DNA of 64,000 nt from Onchocerca volvulus. Its lineage: Eukaryota; Nematoda; Chromadorea; Rhabditida; Onchocercidae. Both the position numbers and the translations under genes were made by a program. Location of the stretch: the NCBI GenBank assembly GCA_000499405.2, contig HG738142.1:30763-94762 (forward strand), given 5' to 3'. Positions 1 through 11,935 of the stretch are shown one piece after another. The notes beneath the pieces are model-generated. The model did not search any database. It saw only the letters and a list, made by a program, of their open reading frames with translations, and had not been told where the DNA came from. Numbering within the stretch: position 1 is the first letter of the stretch; each line of letters opens with the position of its first letter.

Positions 1-3000
1 ATGTACAACGTCCACAAGCAGCCTTCTCAAAAGGAAATTTACACTTTTCAATTTTAAATTTTCAGTTTTCATTTTCAGTTTTCACAGTTTCTCTTTTTTT
101 TTTTTTTTTTTTTTTAGCAAAATATAGAAAAAACTAAATTTTGAATCGATAGTTCATTGGAGTAAATGTTGGAGAAAATCATTAAATGAAATAATTAAAT
201 AATTAATTACTGCATAAACAGACATTAATATTTTCAATTTCTCCGTCAAGTAAACGTTCAATTGGCCAATTATGATCACCGTAATCTACGTAATCTTTTG
301 GCGCATTTTCTGGATGAAATAGCTGAACACGCCAACCGCAACGGCTAAATTTTGTAAGTATCGGACCGTAAGCTGTTGAGGGACCTGAGATGAAATTGAA
401 ATTTTAACGAAATGAAAAAATTTATAACTTAAATTGTATTTTTTTTTGTGTAATTTAAATTTTAATTTTAAAACTTCATTTTTCATTATTCTACAAAAAT
501 TTCAATTTATTCCCATTGATATACTCAAAATTTTGCTCCATTAAAATTTGTGCTTTTATTTAAAATATGAAAATTTCATCTTTTTATTCCTTTTTTTTTG
601 TTTATAGAATTTAAAATTTTTAATTTATTACTAAAATTTAAATTGAGAAATAAAAAATTTAGTTCAATTTATTATTCATTTTACTCCCAGAATAGTGACA
701 TTTTTTTTGCTAATTCTGCAATAGAAGCTGGAGTTTTTGGCATTAATTGAAACAATTTTTTAATCATTAATTAAATACTAAAATGGTCGTTTTAATCATT
801 AAATATTTAAAAATTATTCATTAAAAAAGAAGAAAAATTCTAATTCGTTCTAAAACGATAAAAGAAATTATTTAAAAAATTTTAAAAAGGTTTTTTTTTT
901 TTTCAAATTAAATTTTACCAGAAATAAGTACAATAACGCCAGGATCATAATCAGCATGAAAACGATGTAATTTTTTACAAATACCCCAAGAAGATTCGTG
1001 AGATTCGATATGATGTATATCTACATCCTAAAAAAAACGAAAAAAAAACGATTTTTTTAAAAAAAAAATATTTAATTTGAATTAATCAAAAAATTCAAAA
1101 TTAAAATTTATTTTCAAATTAATCCAAGAAATTGAATTATTTAAAGGATTAAAATTCTGCAAATTAATCAGCAAATTATTTAAATATATATGTTAAAAAA
1201 ATAATAATAATAATAATTTAATTAAATATTTGATAGTAAAAATTTGTGAATACTTTGAAAATTTTTAATTTCAAATATAATTAATTTTTGTTTTAATTGG
1301 CATTTTTGTATGAAATTCTTATCACTTCATATCATCTCTCTCTCTTATCATATATTGTTATCTGGACCTATCAATTATTAATTTCTTGACCTTTTCCTTT
1401 TTCTCCTTGACCTCTTCAAACTTTTCTACCTATCCCAATCCAATTTGTCACCTCCGAAAAAAAAAGGTAAATGATGTGTATCATATTTTATAAATGTCAA
1501 TATTTTTGATCATTATCTCCGTTAACTGGCCCAAAAGATATGATATCTGAAATTTAGAGAAAGAAAATTTTGGAATTTTTAAAAAAAGATAAATTAAATT
1601 TTGACATAATTTTAAATATTCTTTAAATCTTTCCATCAAATTTTATAATCAAATTTTATTTTACTAAAAGAAGAATAGGAATTTTGCGTTTCGAATAAAA
1701 ATTTCATTTAATTACAAATTACAATTACAGTTTTTTTTTTTTTTCAAATCAAATCTTAATTTAATAAATTAAAAAAAGTTTATTGTAGATTTCAAATACC
1801 GTAGTACGTACGACTAATCATTATTATTAACAATAATTTAAAAAAATTAATTTTATTATAAATTTTTAAATTTTATTTAAATTCCAGTAACAATTAAACT
1901 TTTATCTGATGCATTCTTAATTGATATAACTAAAAATTAAATTAATCTTGAATAATATTAATATTTAATTATACTTATTTAAATGTAAAAAAATTATTAT
2001 CATAACTTAATTTAATTAATTAAAAGGAAAAAAAAAGCATTTTTATTGAACAAATTGAACAACTGATAGATTATAACTTTCGTATAAAAAAAAAAAAGAA
2101 AAAAAGTTGCATTCGGGTAATTAAATTTGTATTCAAGTAATTAAATTCCAGAATAATTCAAAAATTAATTTATAAATTTTATTAATATCTGGGATAAAGT
2201 TAATTTTTCACATTTTTACAGATATCAAATTTAATTTTATTTCATATACGAAATTATTATTATTAATTAATGAAAAAAAATAAAAAGAATAAATTCTGAA
2301 TTGAACGAATAATCAAATTATTGATAGATTATTTCTTTCCTATGCTACGAAAGAAAGTTATATTTAAATAATTAAATTCCAAAAAATAATTCCAATATTG
2401 AATTTGCAAATTTAATAAATACTTGGGATAATGTTGGATGAATTTCATTTTTACTGATAATGAAACGCAAATTTGTTTTAATACACAAAATTAGTTTAAT
2501 TTAATTAATTTAATTAATCATTAATAATTTAATTTGATTAATGAAAAAAAAAAGTGGATATTTGAATAAAAAAATTAAACGAATCAAACCATTGACAGTT
2601 TCATCATTTTTCTTATGCAAAAAAAAAGTCATATTTATGTCATTGAATTCCAAAAATAATCCGGAAATTGATTTCCGGATTGAAATTCCGTAAAATACAA
2701 ACCGGAGATTTTGCCAATTCACGAGTTATAGCAAGTGGTGTGAAACGAGTATCACAGTAAACTAGAAAAGCACATTCATGTGGTTGATATTCATCGAGAT
2801 TTTCTGCTACTGTGAAACGGATCTGAAATAAATGAGTTAATTAATTAATAAATTCGAATTTTGATTAATTATTTCAAATTTGGAAAAATTACATAAAATG
2901 AAATATTATCAAAGAAAGATGAAATTATAAGCAAATAAATTACTCAAATTGGAAATGCTTATCGTCGAAAATATGCTACATAACTTAAAATTGTTGCCAA

Positions 3001-3014
3001 AAATCGAATTTCTT

Positions 3015-3051
<37 letters not shown>

Positions 3052-6000
3052 AAGAAAGAAAGTTTAATATCCTTATTTTATTTTTTATTTTTTTTTTGAA
3101 ATTTTTCCTTGAAGATTTAGAAATTATCGAAAATACTGCTAGAAATTATTGCTTTAAAAAAAACTTTAGAAATTACAATTGCTTAGCTAAATATTCTTGA
3201 AGTTAAGAAGTTCGAATTCAAAAATCATAAGCAAAAATAATTTCCAATTTGCATTTCCAATTATGCAAAATAAAATTACAATGCCATTATGCGACATGAA
3301 ATAACAAATAAAAAAAAAAAGTATTGACAACAAATAATTTGCATATGACTAAATATATATACGAACTTAAATTAGCTTATGAATAATTGAATATATATAA
3401 ATTTTAATTAATTTATAAATAATTGAATCTATGTGAACTAAAATTAGCTTACACATAATTGAATATATATGAAATTAAATTAGCTTATAAATGGCTAAAT
3501 ATGCATGAACTTAAATGAACTTGAATTGATTTATATATATATATATATAAGTGAATAGAATTTATGAATTCAAATTGGCTTATACAAAATTAAATATTCA
3601 TGAATTCAAATTTAGAATTAAAAATCGATATTTTATTCGTGCTGCATTAGTGATATAAAAATTTAACTATTACATTAGAATTATTGATTGTGAGAGAATT
3701 GTGCAATAATAATATAAAATGAATTATTTACCATTAGATGAATTAATTATGTAAATTAATTAAGATTAATTAGGAATGCCTAATATCTTTTAACAAATTG
3801 TTAAATTTATTGCATTTAAAAAACGAAAAAATTTAATTCGTAATATAAAATATTTTAAAGATGTACAAACTTATAAACTTATAAAAAATTGAAATAAAAA
3901 CTTAAACTTATTAAGCTAGAATAAGTAAAAAAAAAAGTTAGAATGAGAACTTAAAACTTATAAAGTTATAAAGAAAATAATAAGAACTTAAAAAGAAAAG
4001 TTTGAATACGAACTTAAAAACAGCATATTAAATATTTAATTAAAATTTGATTACAATTTCGGTCAAATGTTAACCTTGCTGATAAATAAGGTAATTTTAT
4101 CAAGTGGTACTTGAACAGATGACCAATCCCATACGATAGCAACAACTTTTTCTTGAAACTCATATGTTACTTTATCCATTTGTTTGTAAATTTCTAAAAT
4201 CTATATTTCAAATATAATATCAATTCAAATATATAAATATATTAATTTCTGATTAATTTTTGATTTCATGCAAAAAAAAAAGAATTTTTTCAAATTTTAA
4301 ATTACAAATTTTTTGCTTTTTCGTTTTTTTTTTTTTTTTTTAAAGTTTTAACTGGAAATTCTAAAATTAGAAATTCAATTCATAATCATTTATTTCAAAT
4401 ATATTCTTTTTGTTCGAAAAATGTCTTTTCTACTATAAATTAATTAAAAATTAAAATCTCGGTCTGAAAATTAAAAGAAATTATATTTTAACAATTTTTA
4501 ATTTTTATTTACTAGCAAAAACTTACTTTAACATCAACTTTCTTTTTTTTGATAATCAAAATTTTATCAATCAAAAATAACCGCCTTCGTTAAACACAAC
4601 CACTTCTCGTAAATACGATAAATATTAATGATAACTTAGTTTGTCGAGGAGAATTTCTATATTGATTTTTCTTTTTTCTCGATAATATGTAAATTTTAGT
4701 AAAATTTCGTTGATTTCATTTTCGTCATGAGATGGAATCGACGAAAATCGTTATCGTCGCCAATTGCCAACAACAATATGTAAATTTCGATGAAATTTCA
4801 CTGATTTTATTTTTGCTTTGTTAAGAGAAATTGGGTTGGTTGGAAATTTATCACATATATCGATCGATGAAAATTTATTTCCTATGGAATATTTAATTTT
4901 TATCTCTTTGCAAAATATTTATATCACAAGTTATAATAACTATTTTTAATCATTTTACTTTTCTTTCGAACAAAAAAAAAAAAAAAAGAAAAAAATCAGC
5001 GAAAAAGTTATAAATTATCGTAAATATCAGAAAAGAATTTCAAAAAAAAAAAAAAGTCATTTCCTACATCAAATTTAGTACCAAAAAGTTTGATGTATGT
5101 TTAATAAATTAACAATATTTTACATATAAATTTGAATTTCTCATTTCATGAATAATTTCCAAAACAAAATATATCTTAAGCAAAAAAAAAAAAAAAAAAA
5201 AAATGAACGTTATCATCTTGAAAAAGTATGATAATAAAATAATTTCGTTCCTTCTTTTTTTTTTCGGTAAATTTAAAATTTAAAATTAATTGGTATTTCT
5301 AATTTCAAACATTGAATGGTTTCAAAATGCAATATTTTCACTAATATTTGTGTGACATAACCAGATTTGTTAACAAAAATGATAAGACTTCATTGAAATT
5401 TGCAAAAAAAAAAAAAGAAAGAAGCATAAATAAGTCAAACTTTTATTTATCAATATGTAAATAAAATTTGATTTATTTTTTTCGAGAATTTATTAAATTT
5501 TTATAAAAGGATAATTGTAGTTTAACTTTCATATATTACAACAATTTTTGAACACATACAATGCGGCAGCAATTAAAACAACGAAATAGATCATAATACT
5601 AATAAAAAGACGATAAATGAAGATCCGAATCAGAAGGAATAAATAATTTTAGAATTCATGGAAAGTAGATCGTTGAATTTTAAAACATTCAAATATCACC
5701 GAAAATTGTTTCCAAATTAAATCAATCTGTTGCATGAATTATGTTTTGATATCTGAAATGGAATATGTGTAATATCCAAAACAAATTATAAAAATTAAAT
5801 TTAAAAATTGATTGCAGCAAAATGGTAGAAAATTAACAAATATCTTCTTTTATCAACCACATATATCTTTCTAAATTGGGAATTAAACTGTTTTGGGGGG
5901 CAAAAGTAATGCTTTGAAGTTTGATAAGTTTGTAATCGAAATTATTAAAATAGCAGAAAACAGCATATAATTAAGGCAATAATTGTTGAAACGATATGAA

Positions 6001-8392
6001 GAATGACTCTTTCCTAAAATATCTTGGTAAGTTAAGAAAATAAAAAATAAATAAATAAATAAACATGTATAATTAAGACAAAAAATTAAATGATCGGAAC
6101 CTTTTTGTAGAGCACATGGAAAATGATAATATTTGCCGCGATTTTCAATTGTTGCACCTTCTTTGGAACATACTGCACAATGCTATAAAAATTTTATGAT
6201 TTTTATTGCCCCTCATAAAAGGACAGAAGATATAGAGTAAAAGTTTATATTAGTTTATCGCTTATTTTATAGCTTCATTTCAGAATTACGCTTTAGTCTT
6301 AATTTATTCTTTCATTCAAAAATTTTAACTAGAACTAATTTAAATTAAATCCAAAGAAAAAAAAACAAAACCTAACTTTTATTATGATAAAATATATAAT
6401 TCATACTTGATTAACAACATCAATTCTTTTGACCCAATTTAGAAAACAGAAAACAAAATAATAAATTAAAATTCAAAATAATAGATTGAAATTTTTTTCC
6501 ATTTTTTCTTTTTTTTTTTTAAATAACAAATTAAATTCAAAACCTGCGCCCAAAAATCACTAATTTTCGTTTCCAATCCATCAAGTTGATTACCTACCAG
6601 ATATATACCAGGTGCACTTAGAGCACATGGACCATGTAGCCATATATCGCAATATAATTCAGTCTGAAAATGATGAAAGTCAAAAATGAAAAAAAAAAAA
6701 ATAAAAAATAAAATGATAAAATAAGTAAAATATTTTGATAAAAACAAATTTTCCTTTAGAAAGCATCACAGATTGTTCGTTATGTGTTTTTTTTATAGGA
6801 TACTTACTCACCAAAGCTTAGAAATGAGCATCAAACAGGAAAAAATTAAATATGACTTAGCGCCTCAATATATATATCATTTTTCATCAAATGGTTAAAT
6901 AGAACACAATGATGAAACAAAATAACGAAAAAATACTGGAAATAGGCGGAATTTTACAGAAACAAAAAACAAAAAACAAAAAACAAAATGAACGAAAAAT
7001 CTGAATAACCTTATTTTAATTCACTTCTAAAAAAGAATTAAGAAAAATAAAAAACTTTCAAGAATTTTGTAAAAAATTGAATTTCGTCAGCAAAAAAATC
7101 AACCTCCTCATTTATTTTTTGTGGTTTTTTAGCCAAATGCGTAGGCCAAAGATTTCCTTTCAATCGTATAAAATATGGACCAAATAGGTCACCCAAAACA
7201 GAACGCAAAGTACGTTGTTGACACAAAGCACATTTCCATCGAGTTGCTATTTTCACTTCATTACATTCAACCTAGTAAAGCATAAATAGAACTAGAAAAA
7301 AAAAAAAGAAAAAAACCAGTGAAATTTGAAATAAAAGTTAAAAAGTAAGGTCTAACTTAACGAATAGATTAATATAAACAGTATTTAAAAGAATAAATTA
7401 ATTCAAATAAATCTAAATTAGTATCATTCAATCAATTCCGATAATTTTGCATGGCTATAAAATACTAATTAATGAATAGTAAGCTCATGAAATCATGAAA
7501 TTTGACGTTGCTCACAAAGTTTTACGTAATCGCTAAACGTATATTTACCTGATTCAAACGATTCAACAATGCTTCTTGACTTCTCTTCAATAAAACATCA
7601 TGCTTTTCACCATTTTTCACCACCATTTGTTCTTCTATAAAAAAAAAAAAAAAAAAAAAAGAAAATAAGCATTGAGAAAAATAGTTTGCTTCTATCAAAT
7701 TACAATTAGAATCTTAATATGATTGAATTTCGTAAAAATTTCCCAAAATAACAATTGATAAAATAAGCATAGCAGTTGTTGTCAAGATTTACAAAAATAA
7801 AGAAATACTAGCACTAAATTAAATGTATAACTTTCCTTAAATATTAATCAATAAACTTCGAATATCATAAATTGATATCTGTCCAAAGCAATTTTTAGAT
7901 TAATGTTAGAGAAGTGAGATAAAAAGTTGATAATAATTGATTTATCAAAATTAGTGATGAAAAATCGATTCGAAAGTTGATAATTTCCAGGACAAAACTA
8001 ATTTTAATCATGATTATCTCAATTATGTAATCATAGTTTTATAATATTTGTAATATCATATAAAAAAATTCGAATTTTAATCAAAATTTTAATCAATATA
8101 AATTATGATAAATCTAAACTAACAAACAGATTAAATCAATACAACTTAACAAATGTTATAATTTCATCGTTCAAAAGTGGAAAAAGAATTATATAAATGG
8201 CTTACTTTTACTTAATCTTAAACATGGCATGCCATCATCATTTGATCGTTGTGTTTTCATTTTAAATTTCGCATTTAATCGTTTTTTGACAAGTTCATCT
8301 TCACTTGCCATTTCTCTCGAACTACCAATTCGTTTTCGCTTCATTTTTCTTCTCTTCTTAACTTTATTCTGATTTGCTACATCGGTTGGCAT
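1..8392 (-). CDS. ePHD zinc-module / NYN-like domain protein, 3' end off the window
   Basis: Ten exons join in phase on the minus strand: 8392-8206, 7634-7549, 7271-7056, 6663-6544, 6182-6101, 4193-4075, 2822-2703, 1027-919, 384-224, 25-<1 (about 408 codons visible). Exon 1 is rich in Lys/Arg and looks like a nuclear localisation region. Exon 3 carries CALC...LGDLFGPYF, exon 4 WLHGPCALSAPGIYLVGNQL, and exon 5 CAVCSKEGATI then YYHFPCA: the order and wording of the extended PHD module of TCF20/RAI1-type chromatin proteins. The internal Cys pair normally found between GATI and the HFPCA segment is missing, so zinc binding may be partial. Exons 6-9 encode an NYN-like fold; exon 10 starts with CGRC, perhaps another zinc finger. 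The joint between exons 5 and 6 rests on phase alone; an ATG at 4179 could instead start a second gene. No stop is seen. Role in chromatin or RNA is inferred only. Confidence 0.6.
224..4193 (-). other. NYN-like (LabA/limkain-type) domain segment
   Basis: Exons 6-9 of the preceding model read IVWDWSSVQVP, then FLVYCDTRF, a stretch of about 40 residues, GVIVLISGG and WRVQLFHPENAP. This follows the strand order of NYN ribonuclease domains: first beta strand with WD, a YxD strand, then VLISG and a final RV strand. In active NYN proteins the segment after ISG is Asp-x-Asp-Phe; here it is Gly-Pro-Ser, and the Asn after the first Asp region is also not present. Known family: PIN-like RNases such as MARF1. 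Inference: an inactive, perhaps RNA- or protein-binding, member. If this is its own gene it would start at ATG 4179-4177, 14 nt after an acceptor at 4195-4194. Confidence 0.5.
3345..3610. repeat. intronic degenerate repeat, about 55-60 bp
   Basis: AAATTAGCTTATRAATAATT then GAATATATATGAA-type units recur four to five times with drift, inside the intron between NYN exons 4075 and 2822. An adjacent GA run lies at 3019-3060. Confidence 0.6.
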
Positions 8393-8400
8393 TTTTATCG

Positions 8401-8410
8401 TCTGCAACAA
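8401..8410 (-). promoter_or_regulatory. probable spliced-leader trans-splice acceptor
   Basis: On the minus strand a T-run followed by TTTGTTGCAG ends at 8402, and the first ATG of the ePHD gene begins only 9 nt later (8392). In nematodes such a strong acceptor just before the start codon is typical of SL1 addition. A cis intron with a short upstream leader exon is the alternative. Confidence 0.5.
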
Positions 8411-9573
8411 AAAAAAAAAGTAAAATAAAAATAAAATGAAAGTAAGGAAAAAAAAAGTTCGTTAAAATTTGTTAATTATGCGTTTAATTTATTTTGCTAA
8501 ATCAATCTGAACTCTTTTAGAAATATACGAGGATAATTTTGAAGTATTTGAAATAGTATGGCATAAGAGCTTTAAATATAAGTCCAAAAAGTAATCGATC
8601 AGATCCAAAAAATGATAATAATTAAACAATTTCGAAATTTCTGAAATTAGATTCCATTATAAGCTTAGGATTAACAAATTTAAAAACTTTCATATCAATT
8701 AATTTAATATATAAATCATGGAAACAATTAAAATTCGAGCTATTTTAAATGATGAAATGAATATTATCTATGCTGAAATTGTAACAGGAATTGAATCATT
8801 TTCGGCAATTAGTATTTTAATTACTATTGGATTGGTAAAACATTCTACCATTTCCGATTATTTCTTCTCCCGATAAATATAGTTTAAAAATTGCTGAAAT
8901 TTACGAAAAAATTGAATATTCAGATAAAAAATGATAATGTTAAATATAACTAGATATACTAAATCAAATAAAAGAACGAAAATATAATATTTATTGTAAA
9001 ATTAGCGCAATGAATTACATACATTTATAAGATATATTTTCCACATCTAAACACAAATCATAAACAAAAATTACCAACATTTTGTAATAAATGTAGAACA
9101 AATATTTGGAATAATATCAAAAAACTGGATAAATGACTGATATTACTAATAATCATAAATAAAATAAAGGATATCCTCAAATAGAAAATTTGCATAAGAT
9201 TTTATTTGGAATCTATTATTTACTAATCAAAAATTAAATATATAAATTAATGTCAATTTCAGGAAATTTTGATGTATGAAATTTGCATGCACGAAACTAG
9301 AATTTAAGAATTTAAAATAAAGAGTAAGATAACTATGTTATTGACATGATTAACTGAGATTAGAATAATATAGATAATAAACGAATCTAATAAAAATAAG
9401 ATTTAGCAACAATGATTTTCTTAATTTCAAAAACAATATTTCATTTGCATCATAATTAATAAATAATCAATTATACACACATCTTGATTCAAGAAGGTCA
9501 AATAATCAAACAGGTCAAAAGAAACTCAAATAATCAAATAGGTCAAATAATTCTCAAATAATTCCTTTTATTC
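8411..9573. other. gene-free stretch between ePHD and F-box-like genes
   Basis: AT-rich sequence with no exon-like frame on either strand. It would hold the 3' UTR of the F-box-like gene and any promoter of the ePHD gene. At 9496-9553 there is a short run of three AGGTCA half-sites spaced by similar AT-rich spacers, an imperfect tandem repeat. Confidence 0.6.
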
Positions 9574-10797
9574 TTAAACGCAGTCCAATTCTAATTCATC
9601 AATGCTTTCAATACTGAAATCGGAGAGATTTTCATCATTTGCTGTCATTTTTCGTACAACCTAAAAAAGGAAAGTTAAACAGAATAAAATTACTTAACTT
9701 ATTTTCCATGAAATTTTTAAATGCAAATAAAGAAAGAGCAAAAATTGCTCCCATTTAATCATATATCTCAAAAAATAAAGAAAGCATATTCAAATATTCA
9801 ACAATAGAATATGTAAGCAGCATAACTTGAAAGACTTAAATAATTCCTTCATTTCTGTTTAAATTTGATATATTACAAATAAATAATGCATTATGCTTTC
9901 AAAAAAACGGAACTTGTTTTTAATTGAAAAATTTTTCAAAAACAGAAAAATTAGTGAATATCGATAAATTAGTAACTTTAAATTATCAAAAATATAGTCG
10001 AAACGAACAAAACATAAAACAAATTTCTCGAAAAATAATCTAAATAAATGGACACAAACCTCTCGTAGTCTAATACAGGTATCTGCTATGTTAGCTATAT
10101 CTTCGGAACTCAATTTTTCAATTATACGAATGATGATTTCATCCAAAAGTGATAGCAATCCTTTAGATTCATTCTGCATAATACCATATCCCGGTTTTAA
10201 AGTGTTGACATCTGCAATGAAATTAAATTGGAATTTGATCATATTAAATCTAAAATCAGGATCCATAATTAAAAACAACGTCTCTAAAATAAATTCATGT
10301 TTTACAAAAATTTCTGCTCAACAAATATTTTAGATAATTCCTAAAATATCTTAATCCAAATATCTAAAAAAAAAAAAAAAAATTGCATTTATGTAAAAAT
10401 GTATTAAGAAATTCGGAGGATTCATTAGATGAAAAAGCAAATTTTCTATTACTATAAGTTTAAGTACATTTCGGTGAATCGAAAGGTTTGAATAATAGTA
10501 ATAGCAAATTGATACCTTTGTTATTCATATTTTGTCGCCAAACAATTTTACGTCACTTTCTGAAACATCAAAATTCGATGCTGTGATACTTTCCTTGTCA
10601 GTTTAATAACGATATATTAAATCGCTGCTTTCAAAAATTGCGTTTCTGGAAAATACGTCTGATAAATTATATTTTGCTGGTGGCATTGTATTTATCAAGA
10701 CCAAATTTCTTGCCTCATATTTACTTTTAGCGATGTTTGAGAATGAACAAACTTTTTCGAATTTCGCAAAAACCAAAATTGCATTCTTTTCTGTCAT
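9574..10797 (-). CDS. small F-box-like protein
   Basis: The last exon 9660-9574 ends in TAA and its acceptor follows a T-run. It joins in phase 0 to an exon ending at 10060 (GAG before GTTTG). The exon pair encodes LLSLLDEIIIRIIEKLS, then a segment with TCIRLREV, then an acidic tail ending ELELDCV. The L-DEI-I-KLS-D-A-TC-RLRE spacing resembles an F-box (Skp1-binding) helix set, and the acidic tail is unlike a WD40 or LRR substrate arm. Two starts are possible. A first exon 10797-10725 (MTEKNAILVFAKFEKV) joins in phase to an acceptor at 10212, giving 103 aa; alternatively an ATG at 10266 is in frame without that intron. Either way it is very short for an F-box protein, so an adaptor role in SCF ubiquitin ligases is only a suggestion. 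Confidence 0.42.
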
Positions 10798-10812
10798 AGT
10801 ATCGCCCCATTT

Positions 10813-10843
<31 letters not shown>

Positions 10844-11796
10844 AGATTTAGATAGATGAAGAATTGAAAGAAAAAAAATATATGTATATGTTGAAATTTG
10901 ATCCACTGTTTTAGATTTGATCCTCTAATATAAACTGAAGATATTACAGAAACAAATTAAAATCAATGATTGTTATACAAAACGATTCTCATATTTTTTC
11001 AGTGGATCAAATTTTTTTCAACATATATAGGGCTTAGGCTTACAGAAAAGAGAATCAAATATTAAATAGATTAAAAATTCTTGATATATCATACATCGTA
11101 AACAGTAAATAAGTCCTAATTAATTACAGGTAATGCTATAAGACTGCTGTATCTCGGCTTTTTTATAGTATTTGCTACTAAGTACCATTATGGAATAAAG
11201 AAAAAGTCTTAAAGCTATTTTTTCTGACAAATTAATTAAAATTCACTTAATCTGATTTAAATATATCCGAGATTATGAATATTGAAACAATCATTAAACG
11301 CAAGCAAATGTAATGAACCAATGCTTTAGAATTCTTTTTTTTTATGAAAAGCTGTGAGATATATTCGCTGTAAGAATTTGAATTCGATGTTTAATAGGAA
11401 CAAAGTAAATAATTTTCAAAATATGCCTGAAAAAACTTCTCGAAGATTAATTGATATTCTTGAATCTGCTCCGCTAAATCTTCATTCTAGATTTCATATA
11501 TTTACTAAAATTTGAATTAAAGAGAATAGATTTATTTTGATTGCGGATTATCAGATTATCATGAATTGGCCCGACAAAAGTTGACATTTAATCAGCTAAA
11601 AATTTAAACCATCAACGATTTTTATAACATTATTCCAAGCAAAACTCGGAGGAAAATAGATTTTGCGGAGCAGAAAGTCAGTTACGGAAAAAAAAATTCG
11701 CGATTGCCATTAAATTTAGCTAAAAATTTCTCGGATAATTTCTTTATCTGATCGAAAGAAAAAGGACTAACGGTAAGTATAAGGTAGATATCAATT

Positions 11797-11935
11797 AGTG
11801 CCAGAATTACTTTGTGATGATATTTGGATGAGATGACAAAAGTGATATTCGGTATTTTGGCGATCCGAATCAGTGCCAGAATCACTTTGTGATGATATTT
11901 GAATTGGATGATAAAAGTGATATCGATATTCTGGA
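11797..11935. repeat. two-copy tandem repeat, about 75 bp period
   Basis: AGTGCCAGAATYACTTTGTG followed by ATGATATTTG and AAAAGTGATAT occurs at about 11797-11860 and again at about 11872-11935, with scattered substitutions. The paired minus-strand ORFs over it are produced by the repeat and do not look coding. Confidence 0.75.
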
